A stretch of DNA of 24,239 nucleotides from Candidatus Desulfofervidaceae bacterium (GTDB lineage Bacteria > Desulfobacterota > Desulfofervidia > Desulfofervidales > Desulfofervidaceae). This document shows, one piece after another, positions 15,069 to 23,261 of this stretch. The notes under the pieces were generated by a model. It ran no database searches, was not told where the DNA came from, and saw nothing but the letters and a program-made list of their open reading frames with translations. Both the position numbers and the translations under genes were made by a program. Every line of letters begins with the position of its first letter. Positions within the stretch are counted from its first letter, which is position 1. The stretch is from assembly GCA_021160485.1 (NCBI GenBank), contig JAGHCL010000045.1, positions 1 to 24,239 on the forward strand. Direction: 5' to 3'.

Positions 15069-16508
15069 TCAATAATGAATATTATATTTCTTCATCTTAC
15101 GCCAAAGTGTGCTTCTATCAATGCCCAACGCTGTTGCCGTTTTCCCACGGTGTCCGGAATATTTCTCAAGGGTCTTTTTTATAATCTGAGCTTCTTGTTC
15201 TTTTAAGAGAAGCTTGGGAGATGCCAGCATGTGTTTTTCCTCCAACTCATCTAGTAAATCTTTAGGCAAGCAGTTTTTTTCTATTACTTGACCACGGCAT
15301 AACACAAATGCGTGTTCTAAGATATTTTCAAGTTCTCTTACATTACCTGGAAAATCATAACGCATAAGTAAATCCATTACATCTTGAGAGACCTTAAGGA
15401 TGTTCTTACCCATTTTTAGATTGAACCGTTTGATAAAGTGGTCTATTAAGAGGGGTATATCTTCCCGGCGTTGTGAAAGAGGGGGAAGTTCTATTTTAAT
15501 TACATTTAACCGGTAATAAAGGTCCCGACGGAATTTACCTTCTTCTACCAATTGGGCAAGGTTTTTATTAGTGGCAGCTATAATACGAACGTTGGCCTTT
15601 TTAGAAGATACAGCACCTAGAGGTTCGTATTCCCTTTCTTCCAGCACACGCAGCAATTTAACCTGGATCGCGGGTGGGATGTCTCCTGCTTCATCTAAAA
15701 GGATAGTACCTCCCTCTGCCAGGGCAAACCGACCAGGTTTATCTCTTTGGGCATTAGTGAAAGCGCCTTTTACATACCCAAACAGCTCTGATTCTAACAG
15801 GGTTTCTGGAAGAGCAGCACAGTTGACAACTAGATAGGGTTTATTCCTTCTGGGACTTATGTTGTGAATAACCCTGGCTAGTAACCCTTTACCTGAACCA
15901 CTAGGCCCTTGAATAAGAACAGTGCTGTCACTTTCTGCTACCTGAGGAAGGATTTCAAAAATGTTTTGCATGTGATGATTTTTACTGATAATATCTTCAA
16001 ATGTATACTTCTGAGATACTTCCTTTTTAAGCGCTTCTATGGCAGAAAGGTCTACAAATGTTTCAACTCCTCCTATTATATGTCCTTCTTTATCCTTTAA
16101 AACAGATGCACGTATATTCACAGGAATTTGTTTGCCTGCTTTGTTTACGATAGTTATAGGAAGGTTAATCACACTTTTACCTGATTCTATGCTTTTCTTT
16201 AAGGCACATTCCGTTTGGCATATATTGGCACGAAATATCTTGAAACATTTTTCCCCTATAGCTGCTTTTCTTGAAAAACCTGTAATTCTCTCTGCAGCCC
16301 GATTAAAGAAGGTAATCCTCAAGTTTTTATCTACCGTAAAAACACCTTCTGTTATACTGTCCAAGATGGTTTTTAATAACATCTTTATTTTTTCATAGCC
16401 TACCCGAATTAAATAGTCAACAAATTTAATTGCCCCATGAGTGTAATCTACAATATTTTTTATCGCAAAATGTTGCGTTTTTGCAACAGAAATGGATTTT
16501 ACTAACAT
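15069..16508 (-). CDS. Sigma-54-dependent transcriptional activator with PAS sensor
   Basis: The 479-residue activator has a PAS domain (about 45-155), an AAA+ sigma-54 interaction domain (about 170-400) and a C-terminal Fis-type helix-turn-helix (about 455-475, TATALGIDRSTLWRKMKKY). Walker A is GPSGSGKG (201-208). Walker B is ILLDEAGD (about 269-276), and arginine residues lie in KFRRDLYYRLNV. The loop that touches sigma-54, usually GAFTGA, reads GAFTNA here (248-253). The PAS domain carries Cys88, Cys97 and Cys101, which could bind metal or sense redox state. There is no receiver domain, so it senses a signal directly rather than by phosphorylation. ATG 16508 has only a weak ribosome site. 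Met43 (16382) is an alternative start, immediately before the PAS domain. It is divergent from the iron-sulfur protein it probably controls. Confidence 0.93.
   Translation of the reverse strand: MLVKSISVAKTQHFAIKNIVDYTHGAIKFVDYLIRVGYEKIKMLLKTILDSITEGVFTVDKNLRITFFNRAAERITGFSRKAAIGEKCFKIFRANICQTECALKKSIESGKSVINLPITIVNKAGKQIPVNIRASVLKDKEGHIIGGVETFVDLSAIEALKKEVSQKYTFEDIISKNHHMQNIFEILPQVAESDSTVLIQGPSGSGKGLLARVIHNISPRRNKPYLVVNCAALPETLLESELFGYVKGAFTNAQRDKPGRFALAEGGTILLDEAGDIPPAIQVKLLRVLEEREYEPLGAVSSKKANVRIIAATNKNLAQLVEEGKFRRDLYYRLNVIKIELPPLSQRREDIPLLIDHFIKRFNLKMGKNILKVSQDVMDLLMRYDFPGNVRELENILEHAFVLCRGQVIEKNCLPKDLLDELEEKHMLASPKLLLKEQEAQIIKKTLEKYSGHRGKTATALGIDRSTLWRKMKKYNIHY
16464..16488. promoter_or_regulatory. 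Candidate upstream activator (enhancer) site for the sigma-54 activator
   Basis: TGTTGC-N6-GCAACA at 16471-16488 is a perfect dyad. An overlapping second dyad, CGCAA-N4-TTGCG, occupies 16464-16477, giving three TTGC half-sites in 25 bp. The centre is about 85 bp upstream of the -24 element at 16564, the usual range for a sigma-54 enhancer. The site lies inside the first codons of the activator gene, or in its leader if Met43 is the true start. Confidence 0.45.
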
Positions 16509-16561
16509 AGCTAACTATCAAATATTGTAGGTTATTTGGCAATATTCTAACATGAAAGTTT

Positions 16562-16578
16562 TTGGCATACTTTATGCT
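16562..16578 (+). promoter_or_regulatory. Sigma-54 (-24/-12) promoter of the HdrD/DsrK-like gene
   Basis: TTGGCATACTTTATGCT has GG at 16564-16565 and GC at 16576-16577, separated by exactly 10 bp, with the TTGGCA and TGC-T surroundings typical of the element. It faces the iron-sulfur protein gene, leaving a leader of about 120 nt. The neighbouring activator gene makes this far more likely than chance. Confidence 0.6.
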
Positions 16579-16596
16579 ATGTATAAATTAAGTCAA
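16569..16596 (-). promoter_or_regulatory. Possible sigma-70 promoter of the activator gene
   Basis: On the minus strand TTGACT (16596-16591) is followed after 16 bp by TAAAGT (16574-16569), the same hexamers and spacing as the symporter promoter. The -10 box lies between the GG and GC of the opposite-strand sigma-54 element, so the two polymerases could not occupy the region together. Confidence 0.35.
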
Positions 16597-16709
16597 GAGA
16601 AAATCCAATAAAAAGAATGAGAAGAGTAAGGTTTAGTTAGTAAAAGATGGATTTTAAATTTGGTGAATTTAACATAACGATTTTTTAGAATCTGGAAAGG
16701 AGGTAGGCC

Positions 16710-18050
16710 ATGGCAGGTGGAAACATATTGCCCCAAAAGTGGGATATCACAGATATAGGTCTGGAAGAACCAGCAAAAAAGCTGAGCCCCACTAAAATAG
16801 AGAAGGTAATCAACAAAGTATTGAATGAAGAAAGTGTTGCTAGGATAAAAACCTATGTGAATACCTGTGTTCATTGTGGTTTATGTGCCATTGCCTGCCA
16901 TCATTATTTATCTAATGATTGTGACCCACGCTTTTCTCCTGCAGGTAAGGTTAAAAATACCCTTTGGGAGATGCTAAAGCATAAAGGTAAAATGAGCCCT
17001 GAGTTTATGAAACAGGCGGCTGAAATTGCTTACACTGAATGTAACGTTTGTATGCGTTGTAGTATGTATTGTCCTTTTGGTATAGATATAGCGAATTTAA
17101 TTAGCCTGGTTCGGCGGATGTGTCATCTATGTGGAGTTGTTCCCCAGTATTTACAAGATACAGTAAATAGTCATGCCGTGACGATGAACCAGATGTGGGT
17201 CAAACAGGATGAGTGGATAGATACCCTCCAATGGCAGGAAGAGGATGCCCAGGATGAAGTTCCCAGTGCCCGCATTCCTTTAGATAAAGAAGGTGCAGAT
17301 ATTATGTATTCTGTCATTGGTCCTGAACCCAAGTTTCTGGCCCAGTTGATAGGTTATACGGCTATATTAATGAAAGTGGCAGGTGTAAACTGGACCATGC
17401 CTTCTTTTGATGGCTGGGATAACAGCGATATGGCCATGTATTCAGGTGACTGGGAAGTTATGGCGCGGGTGAAGAAGGCCCATTTCGAAGCAGCCATGCG
17501 TCTTAAGGTGAAAAAAATTGTTATGGGAGAGTGTGGCCACGCCTTTCGTTCTGTTTATGATCGCGGCAATAGATGGTTGGGCTGGCAAATGCATCCCATT
17601 CCTATAATCCATGCCGTTCAGTTTTATGCCGAACTCTTAAGAGCAGGAAGGATTAAAATTGTGCGTAAAATCAAGGAGCCTGCCACTCTGCACGACCCTT
17701 GCAATATCATGAGGGGAAGGGGATTAATGGATGATGCCCGGTATGTGTTAAAGGCCATGTGCGAAGACTTCAGAGAAATGGAGCCCAACAGAGAGCACAA
17801 TTACTGTTGTTGTGCCGGAGGTGGTGTTATCAACTGTGGACCGCCTTGGAAGAGAAAGCGGGTGGAGAGTAATAAGGTGAAGGCTGAGCAAATAGCGGCC
17901 ACCGGGGCGAAAATTGTTTTCACACCTTGCCATAACTGTCATAGTGGAATTGAAGATATTATTGATTATTACAAATTAGATTGTCATAATTATTTTATTA
18001 TAGAAAAGTTAATAGAGTGTATAGAAATTCCTGAAGAATTGAAGGTATAA
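16710..18050 (+). CDS. HdrD/DsrK-family iron-sulfur protein (TmcB/HmcF-like)
   Basis: This 446-residue cytoplasmic protein has no signal or membrane segment. Two [4Fe-4S] binding motifs are near the N-terminus: Cys53/56/59/63 (CVHCGLCAIACHH) and Cys111/114/117/121 (CNVCMRCSMYCPFG). A C-terminal cysteine-rich CCG domain follows, with Cys331, the CCC at 366-368, and Cys407/Cys410 (CHNC). This is the pattern that holds a special catalytic [4Fe-4S] cluster in HdrD and DsrK. An earlier GECGHAF (Cys275) is a reduced first half-domain. Relatives are the cytoplasmic electron-transfer subunits of Dsr, Tmc or Hmc membrane complexes. None of those membrane or cytochrome subunits is next to it here. AAAGGAGGT, 5 bp before the ATG, is a near-perfect ribosome site. 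A sigma-54 promoter precedes it. Exact subfamily is uncertain. Confidence 0.85.
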   Translation: MAGGNILPQKWDITDIGLEEPAKKLSPTKIEKVINKVLNEESVARIKTYVNTCVHCGLCAIACHHYLSNDCDPRFSPAGKVKNTLWEMLKHKGKMSPEFMKQAAEIAYTECNVCMRCSMYCPFGIDIANLISLVRRMCHLCGVVPQYLQDTVNSHAVTMNQMWVKQDEWIDTLQWQEEDAQDEVPSARIPLDKEGADIMYSVIGPEPKFLAQLIGYTAILMKVAGVNWTMPSFDGWDNSDMAMYSGDWEVMARVKKAHFEAAMRLKVKKIVMGECGHAFRSVYDRGNRWLGWQMHPIPIIHAVQFYAELLRAGRIKIVRKIKEPATLHDPCNIMRGRGLMDDARYVLKAMCEDFREMEPNREHNYCCCAGGGVINCGPPWKRKRVESNKVKAEQIAATGAKIVFTPCHNCHSGIEDIIDYYKLDCHNYFIIEKLIECIEIPEELKV

Positions 18051-18055
18051 TACAT

Positions 18056-18217
18056 CTAGTTAATTGGTCTGGGAGAATTATAGACTAGAGGGTAGTTGTT
18101 AAGTAGTGAGGTGTTTCTTTTTTGCCACTCTACCACCTTACCTTTTTTAGTAACCTTACGCCAAGCAGAAATACAGATTCCAAACCAGTATCTGTCTTCG
18201 CTATCTGCTACGACAAT
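18056..18217 (-). other. Open frame of 53 codons continuing in frame after the argF stop
   Basis: Reading on past the argF TAA (18220-18218) in the same frame, no stop occurs until TAG at 18058-18056, filling nearly all the space to the dsrK-like stop. The translation is rich in charged and aromatic residues (ADSEDRYWFGICISAWRKVT). No ATG, GTG or TTG allows most of it to be translated separately. I do not recognise it; it may be the remnant of a neighbouring gene or chance. A weak dyad (TCTAGT 18055-18060, ACTAGA 18084-18089) overlaps its end. Confidence 0.25.
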
Positions 18218-19126
18218 TTAAGAATGCAGAAGAACCCACTTTAGTAATGCCTTGTGCAAATAGAGCTTATTTTCCGCCTGCTGGAATACTACTGATTGAG
18301 GGCCTTCTATGACTTCTTGTGTAATTTCTTCTCCCCGATGGGCAGGCAGGCAATGCATAACAATGGCATCGGGTTTGGCATGGCGCAGGAGTTCTAAATT
18401 GAGCTGATAGGGTAAAAAAACTTCCTTCTCTTTCTGTTTTCCTTCATCACCCATACTTACCCAGACATCGGTGTTAATAACGTCAGCACCTTTCACTGCT
18501 TCAATAGGGTCTGTGGTAAGCACGATATTGCTTTTGCCTTTTGTCTTTTCTAAAACATCGCTATCGGGTTCATAACCTGGGGGGCAGGCAAGATGAAGGG
18601 TGAAATTCAGCCTTATCGCCGCATTAATCCAGGAATGGGCAACATTGTTACCGTCTCCTACCCAGGCAATCTTGAGCCCCTCAATCTGTCCCTTACACTC
18701 TTTTACAGTCATTAAATCCGACAAAATCTGACAGGGGTGGAATTTATTAGAAAGGGCGTTGATGACAGGAATGCTGGCCCAGTGTGCCGTTTCCTCAATT
18801 AACTCCTGACTATAAGTGCGCATTGCCATTACATCTACATACCGGGAAAGAACACGGGCAGTATCCTTTGGAGGTTCTTGACGTGCTATCTGAGTAACGT
18901 CTTTGGTAAGAAAGACTACCTGGCCTCCTAATTGATACATGGCCACTTCAAAAGAAACACGGGTGCGAGTAGAGGGCTTTTCAAAAATCAGGGCCAGGGT
19001 TTTGCCTGTCAAGGACATTTCTTTCTTACCTTCCTTCCATTCCTTTTTGAGTATTATTGCCCTTTCCAGTAGAGCTAAAATTTCTTCTGTGGTTAAGTCC
19101 AAAATAGTAAGAATGTTCTTTTTCAT
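18218..19126 (-). CDS. argF: Ornithine carbamoyltransferase
   Basis: This cytoplasmic enzyme makes citrulline from ornithine and carbamoyl phosphate in arginine synthesis. The 302-residue protein shows the carbamoyl-phosphate site STRTR (52-56). HPCQILSDLMT, the ornithine-side VWVSMGDE loop and the catalytic HCLPAHRGEE motif starting at His258 (Cys259) are also present. Length is normal. The ATG overlaps the argD stop as ATGA, with GGAGAG just upstream, so it is coupled to argD. It is the last gene of the run beginning at xerC. Neither argG nor argH is in the window. Confidence 0.96.
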   Translation of the reverse strand: MKKNILTILDLTTEEILALLERAIILKKEWKEGKKEMSLTGKTLALIFEKPSTRTRVSFEVAMYQLGGQVVFLTKDVTQIARQEPPKDTARVLSRYVDVMAMRTYSQELIEETAHWASIPVINALSNKFHPCQILSDLMTVKECKGQIEGLKIAWVGDGNNVAHSWINAAIRLNFTLHLACPPGYEPDSDVLEKTKGKSNIVLTTDPIEAVKGADVINTDVWVSMGDEGKQKEKEVFLPYQLNLELLRHAKPDAIVMHCLPAHRGEEITQEVIEGPQSVVFQQAENKLYLHKALLKWVLLHS

Positions 19127-20307
19127 TTTAACTCTCCTAAGACAGTATCAAGGGTATCAATAAAGGCTTCTATCGTTCCCCGGTCTATAATAAGTGGTGG
19201 GAGAAATCGCAATACCTTTTCTTGGACAGCATTAATCAAAAAACCTCTTTTTAAACAATTTTCTACTATAGGAGCGGCCTTTTGATGGAGTTCCACTCCA
19301 ATCATTAAGCCTCTTATCCTTACTTCTTTGATAATATCCTTATGTTTATCCTTAAGTTCTTCTAGCTTTTCTTTGAAAAAGACACTTAATTGCCGGGTAT
19401 AATCCAATAAGTCTGTTTGGGTAAGGATTTTCATGACTACCTTGGCAGCTGCACATGCTACTGGATTACCACCAAAAGTGCTTCCATGGCTTCCTACAGA
19501 GAAGCTTTGGGCTATTTCTTCTCGGGTCAGAATGGCTCCAATAGGTAGACCGTTAGCCAGAGACTTGGCCAAGGTGAGAATGTCAGGCTTTACCCCTTCA
19601 TGTTCATAGGCGAAGAGATAACCCGTGCGGCCCATTCCTGTTTGGACTTCATCAAAAATGAGTAATATTTGATTATCGTCACAAATTTTTCTAATTTTTT
19701 CTAAATAATGAGCCGAGGGAATTTTTATTCCACCTTCTCCCTGGATGGGTTCTACCAAAATGGCACAGGTTTCTTTATCAATAACCTCTTCTATAGCCTT
19801 GATATTGTCAAAAGGCACATGAATGAATCCGGGGAGAAGTGGTTCAAAACCTGTTTTTACTTTTGCTTGACCAGTAGCAGAGATAGTGCCCAGCGTGCGA
19901 CCATGAAAAGAGCCTTCCAGGGTGATGATTTTATATTTAGGGGGTGAGAATTGTTTCCCCCATTTCCGTGCCAATTTAATCGCTGCTTCATTGGCCTCTG
20001 CACCACTGTTACAGAAAAAGACCTTGCCGGCGAAGGAGTGCTTAACTAACAATTCAGCCAGTTCTATCTGGGGAATGGTGTAATAAAGGTTAGAGATATG
20101 AAAAAGCCGATAAATTTGAGCTTCTACAGCCTTAATAACCTCAGGATGACAGTGGCCAAGATTGCAAACAGAAATCCCTGCAAACAGGTCAATATATTCT
20201 TTTCCCCTGACATCCCAGACTTTATATCCCTTTGCCTTGGTGACAATCACCGGATACCGGGCATATGTCCCCATAATGTATTTCTTGTCTTTTTCCAGCC
20301 AATCCAT
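19123..20307 (-). CDS. argD: Acetylornithine aminotransferase
   Basis: This PLP-dependent class III transaminase forms N-acetylornithine from N-acetylglutamate semialdehyde. Many members also act on succinyl-diaminopimelate for lysine synthesis. The 394-residue protein carries the phosphate-binding CNSGAEANEAAIKLAR (99-114), SFHGRT (133-138) and the cofactor-ring FDEVQTGMGRTG (218-229). The Schiff-base lysine is K248 in LAKSLANGLPIGA. Length is normal for ArgD. GAGGA lies about 8 bp before the ATG. It is separated from argB by 137 bp but overlaps argF, so argD-argF could have a promoter of their own. Confidence 0.94.
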   Translation of the reverse strand: MDWLEKDKKYIMGTYARYPVIVTKAKGYKVWDVRGKEYIDLFAGISVCNLGHCHPEVIKAVEAQIYRLFHISNLYYTIPQIELAELLVKHSFAGKVFFCNSGAEANEAAIKLARKWGKQFSPPKYKIITLEGSFHGRTLGTISATGQAKVKTGFEPLLPGFIHVPFDNIKAIEEVIDKETCAILVEPIQGEGGIKIPSAHYLEKIRKICDDNQILLIFDEVQTGMGRTGYLFAYEHEGVKPDILTLAKSLANGLPIGAILTREEIAQSFSVGSHGSTFGGNPVACAAAKVVMKILTQTDLLDYTRQLSVFFKEKLEELKDKHKDIIKEVRIRGLMIGVELHQKAAPIVENCLKRGFLINAVQEKVLRFLPPLIIDRGTIEAFIDTLDTVLGELK

Positions 20308-20375
20308 AAGAAAATCCTCGTTTATTAATGTAAGCGTGTATTTATTTATTCAGCTTATAGCGTTTTAGAGTTTGT

Positions 20376-20406
20376 TGAGTTTACAGGGTTTAACCCACCA
20401 AACTCA
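20376..20406. repeat. 31-bp nested dyad in the argB-argD spacer
   Basis: Outer arms TGAGTTT (20376-20382) and AAACTCA (20400-20406) and inner arms GGGTT (20386-20390) and AACCC (20392-20396) are all symmetric about position 20391. Three mismatched bases separate the arms on each side. It may be an operator for argD-argF or an RNA hairpin between argB and argD. No U-run marks it as a terminator. ARG-box-like AT-rich TGAATAAAT stretches are nearby but do not form a clear ArgR site. Confidence 0.4.
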
Positions 20407-20444
20407 TTTATCTATTTACTCATTCACGCTTCTACCCGTCTCGC

Positions 20445-21335
20445 TTAATAAATATTCACAATTTCTGTGCCTATGCCTTGGATAGTAAAAAGCTCCAGCA
20501 ATACAGCGTGTAAAATGCGACCGTCAATAATATGTGCCTTTTCTACTCCTGTCCTGACGGCCTTTAGAGCCGCCTGAATCTTAGGAATCATACCTCCAGT
20601 TATGACACCATTTTTAATCAAACTTTCAGCATCCTCCAGGGTCATAGAAGAGATGAGGTTACCTTCTTTATCCAATACCCCAGGCACATCAGTTAAAAGA
20701 ATTAATTTTTTTGCCTTCAATGCGGCTGCAATTTCACCGGCTACCCAATCGGCATTGATATTTAAGGTTTCTCCCCTCCGTCCTACTCCTACTGGAGCAA
20801 TGATAGGAATAAATTGCTCTTGGTCCAATAAATCCAGAACCTCTTTATTAACTTTGGCTACTTCCCCTACATGACCTAAATCAATAATCTCTGGTGGTTT
20901 ATCTGGTAGTTCTTCCTGTTTTAAAACAATCTTTCTTGCCTCTATAAGACAGCCGTCTTTTCCACTCAACCCAACTGCCTTTCCTCCTGCCTGATTGATG
21001 AGATTGACGATTTCTTTATTGACCTTACCGACTAAAACCATTTCCACCACATCCATGGTGGCATCATCTGTGACCCGCAAACCACCGACAAAACAGGAGG
21101 GAATGTTCATTTTCTTCAATACTTCTCCGATCTGAGGACCACCTCCATGCACAACAATCGGATTGAGACCGATATATTTTAAAAGCACGATATCCAGGGC
21201 AAAATTACGTTTTAACTCTTCGTCCACCATGGCATGCCCACCATACTTGATGACGAAGGTCTTTTTGTAAAATTCACGCAAGTAAGGCAAAGACTCAATG
21301 AGCACTTCTGCCCGTTTGATCAAACCTCCCATCAT
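20445..21335 (-). CDS. argB: Acetylglutamate kinase
   Basis: ArgB phosphorylates N-acetylglutamate, the second step of arginine synthesis and often the arginine-inhibited one. The 296-residue amino-acid kinase has VIKYGGHAM with Lys30 and Gly32-33, and VVHGGGPQI at 61-69. The [14 protein letters not shown] and [12 protein letters not shown] segments of the family are also present. An N-terminal helix of about 25 residues before the kinase core is present, as in arginine-sensitive hexameric enzymes, so feedback inhibition is likely but inferred. GGGAG precedes the ATG. It begins 10 bp after the hslU stop in the same transcription unit. Confidence 0.96.
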   Translation of the reverse strand: MMGGLIKRAEVLIESLPYLREFYKKTFVIKYGGHAMVDEELKRNFALDIVLLKYIGLNPIVVHGGGPQIGEVLKKMNIPSCFVGGLRVTDDATMDVVEMVLVGKVNKEIVNLINQAGGKAVGLSGKDGCLIEARKIVLKQEELPDKPPEIIDLGHVGEVAKVNKEVLDLLDQEQFIPIIAPVGVGRRGETLNINADWVAGEIAAALKAKKLILLTDVPGVLDKEGNLISSMTLEDAESLIKNGVITGGMIPKIQAALKAVRTGVEKAHIIDGRILHAVLLELFTIQGIGTEIVNIY

Positions 21336-21345
21336 GTCTTTCTCC

Positions 21346-22704
21346 CTACAAGATGTATCGGCTTAAGTCTTCATCTTGAACTGTTCCCTGAAGGACTTCT
21401 CTGACATAATCTGCCGTGATCACCACTTGTTTCCCTTTCATTTCCGGGGCTTGGAAGGAGATATCTTCTAAGAGTTTCTCCATGATGGTATAAAGCCGAC
21501 GTGCACCTATATTTTCTGTACGTTGGTTCACCTTTACAGCAATCTCAGCAATTTCAGAGATGGCCCCTTCTCCAAATATCAATTCAATGCCTTCTGTAGC
21601 CAACAATGCTTGATATTGTTTTATTAAAGCATTTTCGGGTTCAGTGAGAATACGTTTAAATTCCTCTTTCCCCAAAGCACTAAGTTCTACCCGGATGGGA
21701 AAACGTCCCTGCAGTTCAGGAATAAGGTCAGAAGGTTTTGAGATATGAAAGGCTCCGGCGGCGATAAAAAGAATGTGGTCAGTGCGGACCATACCATATT
21801 TGGTATTGACAGTGGTGCCTTCTACAATGGGTAATAGGTCCCTCTGGACTCCTTCTCTTGAAACATCAGGTCCACTGCGGCCAGAGGATTGGCCGGCAAC
21901 CTTGTCAATTTCATCTATAAAGATAATTCCTGATTCTTCTACTCGCCGTTTAGCAATGCTAATTACTTTATCCATATCTATCAGTTTTTGAGATTCTTCC
22001 TGGGTTAAAATCTCCAGAGCTTCCGGCGTTTTTACTTTTTTTCTTTTTGTCTTTTTAGGCAGCATAGATTCAAACATTTCTCTGAAATTCATATCCAGTT
22101 CATCCAGGCCGGCGACAGAAAAGATTTCTACAACTGGTAAAGACTTTTCTGTAGTTTCAAGTTCTACATACCTTTCATCTAATTTCCCTTCATGCAACAT
22201 CCTTCTCATCTTTTCGCGGACAGTATCATAGGATGACTCCCGTTTCACCAATTCCAAGTGTGCATCTTCAGTAGATACGTTAGTTCTGGGTCTGGGTAAA
22301 AGAATATCTAACAAACGTTCTTCTGCCATTTCTCTTGCTCGGGCAGTAACTTTTTTGCTTTCTTCTTGTTTGACCATGTTTACGGCAATTTCAGTCAAAT
22401 CCCGAATCATGGATTCTACATCACGACCGACATAGCCGACTTCGGTAAATTTAGTGGCTTCAACCTTTAAAAAGGGAGAGCCAGCTAGATTGGCCAACCG
22501 GCGAGCAATTTCGGTTTTCCCCACGCCAGTAGGCCCGATCATGATGATGTTTTTAGGAGCGATTTCATCTCTTAAAGGAGGGGGTACCTGTTTCCGCCGC
22601 CAGCGGTTACGCAAGGCAATGGCTACCGCCTTCTTGGCCTTATCCTGTCCAATGATATATTTATCTAGGGCTGCTACTATCTCTTTTGGTGTAAGAAAAG
22701 ACAT
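21346..22704 (-). CDS. hslU: ATP-dependent protease ATPase subunit HslU
   Basis: HslU (ClpY) is the hexameric AAA+ unfoldase that feeds proteins into HslV in the cytoplasm. The 452-residue protein has Walker A GPTGVGKT (57-64) and the [19 protein letters not shown] pore-loop region. A helical I-domain follows at about 110-245, then Walker [10 protein letters not shown], sensor segments near [19 protein letters not shown], and the C-terminal DLSRYIL. That tail is the piece that inserts into HslV to activate it. It follows hslV by 16 bp with GGAGG upstream. Confidence 0.97.
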   Translation of the reverse strand: MSFLTPKEIVAALDKYIIGQDKAKKAVAIALRNRWRRKQVPPPLRDEIAPKNIIMIGPTGVGKTEIARRLANLAGSPFLKVEATKFTEVGYVGRDVESMIRDLTEIAVNMVKQEESKKVTARAREMAEERLLDILLPRPRTNVSTEDAHLELVKRESSYDTVREKMRRMLHEGKLDERYVELETTEKSLPVVEIFSVAGLDELDMNFREMFESMLPKKTKRKKVKTPEALEILTQEESQKLIDMDKVISIAKRRVEESGIIFIDEIDKVAGQSSGRSGPDVSREGVQRDLLPIVEGTTVNTKYGMVRTDHILFIAAGAFHISKPSDLIPELQGRFPIRVELSALGKEEFKRILTEPENALIKQYQALLATEGIELIFGEGAISEIAEIAVKVNQRTENIGARRLYTIMEKLLEDISFQAPEMKGKQVVITADYVREVLQGTVQDEDLSRYIL

Positions 22705-22720
22705 GCGAGTTTTCCCTCCT

Positions 22721-23260
22721 CTATTTAAGGATTTCTAGGACTAATTCGTTATTTGTGTAAGGGCAGATAGAAGAGGCGATCAACATTGCTTCTCTGGCAA
22801 TTTCTTCAGCGTTAAGCTGGGAGTGTTTTAACAGGGCCTTGGCGGCGGCCAGGGCATAGGGCCCTCCAGAACCAATAGCCGCCACTGGCTCATCTGGCTC
22901 AATGAGGTCACCTGTACCTGAGATGATTAAAGTGGCACTTTTGTCGGCTACTAATAAAAGGGCCTCAAGCCGACGTAAGACCTTATCTGTGCGCCAGTCC
23001 TTGGCCAATTCTACCGCAGATCGCTTTAATTGTCCATGAAACTTTTCCAATGTTTTTTCAAACTTTTCAAATAAAGTTAACGCATCAGCACTTGTTCCGG
23101 CAAAGCCTGCCAATACCTTACCATGGTAAAGAGTGCGTACTTTATGCGCTTTATGCTTCATAATGTAACTTTGACCAAAGGTAACCTGTCCATCTCCTGC
23201 CATAACGGTAATACCAGCATGACGTACACTCAGGATGGTCGTGCTCCTAATTTTTGTCAT
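22721..23260 (-). CDS. hslV: ATP-dependent protease peptidase subunit HslV
   Basis: HslV (ClpQ) is the threonine peptidase that forms a double hexamer with HslU. From ATG 23260 it has 179 residues: a six-residue leader MTKIRS, then [10 protein letters not shown], where Thr7 should become the N-terminal nucleophile after processing. The family motifs [11 protein letters not shown] and [11 protein letters not shown] are intact. An ATG at 23287 would add nine residues. The AAGGAG 6 bp before 23260 and the 1-bp gap to the xerC stop favour the shorter form. It is followed by its partner hslU. Confidence 0.96.
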   Translation of the reverse strand: MTKIRSTTILSVRHAGITVMAGDGQVTFGQSYIMKHKAHKVRTLYHGKVLAGFAGTSADALTLFEKFEKTLEKFHGQLKRSAVELAKDWRTDKVLRRLEALLLVADKSATLIISGTGDLIEPDEPVAAIGSGGPYALAAAKALLKHSQLNAEEIAREAMLIASSICPYTNNELVLEILK

Positions 23261-23261
23261 T

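Noticed and set aside
16530..16552. A second possible sigma-54 element beginning TTTGGCAATATT
   Set aside because: GG at 16538-16539 is followed 10 bp later by AC, not GC, so the -12 part is missing.
18051..18217. Intrinsic terminator after the HdrD/DsrK-like gene
   Set aside because: Only a 6-bp AT-rich dyad (TCTAGT/ACTAGA) with a 23-nt loop is present, with no U run. The T-rich run near 18117-18125 has no strong stem before it.
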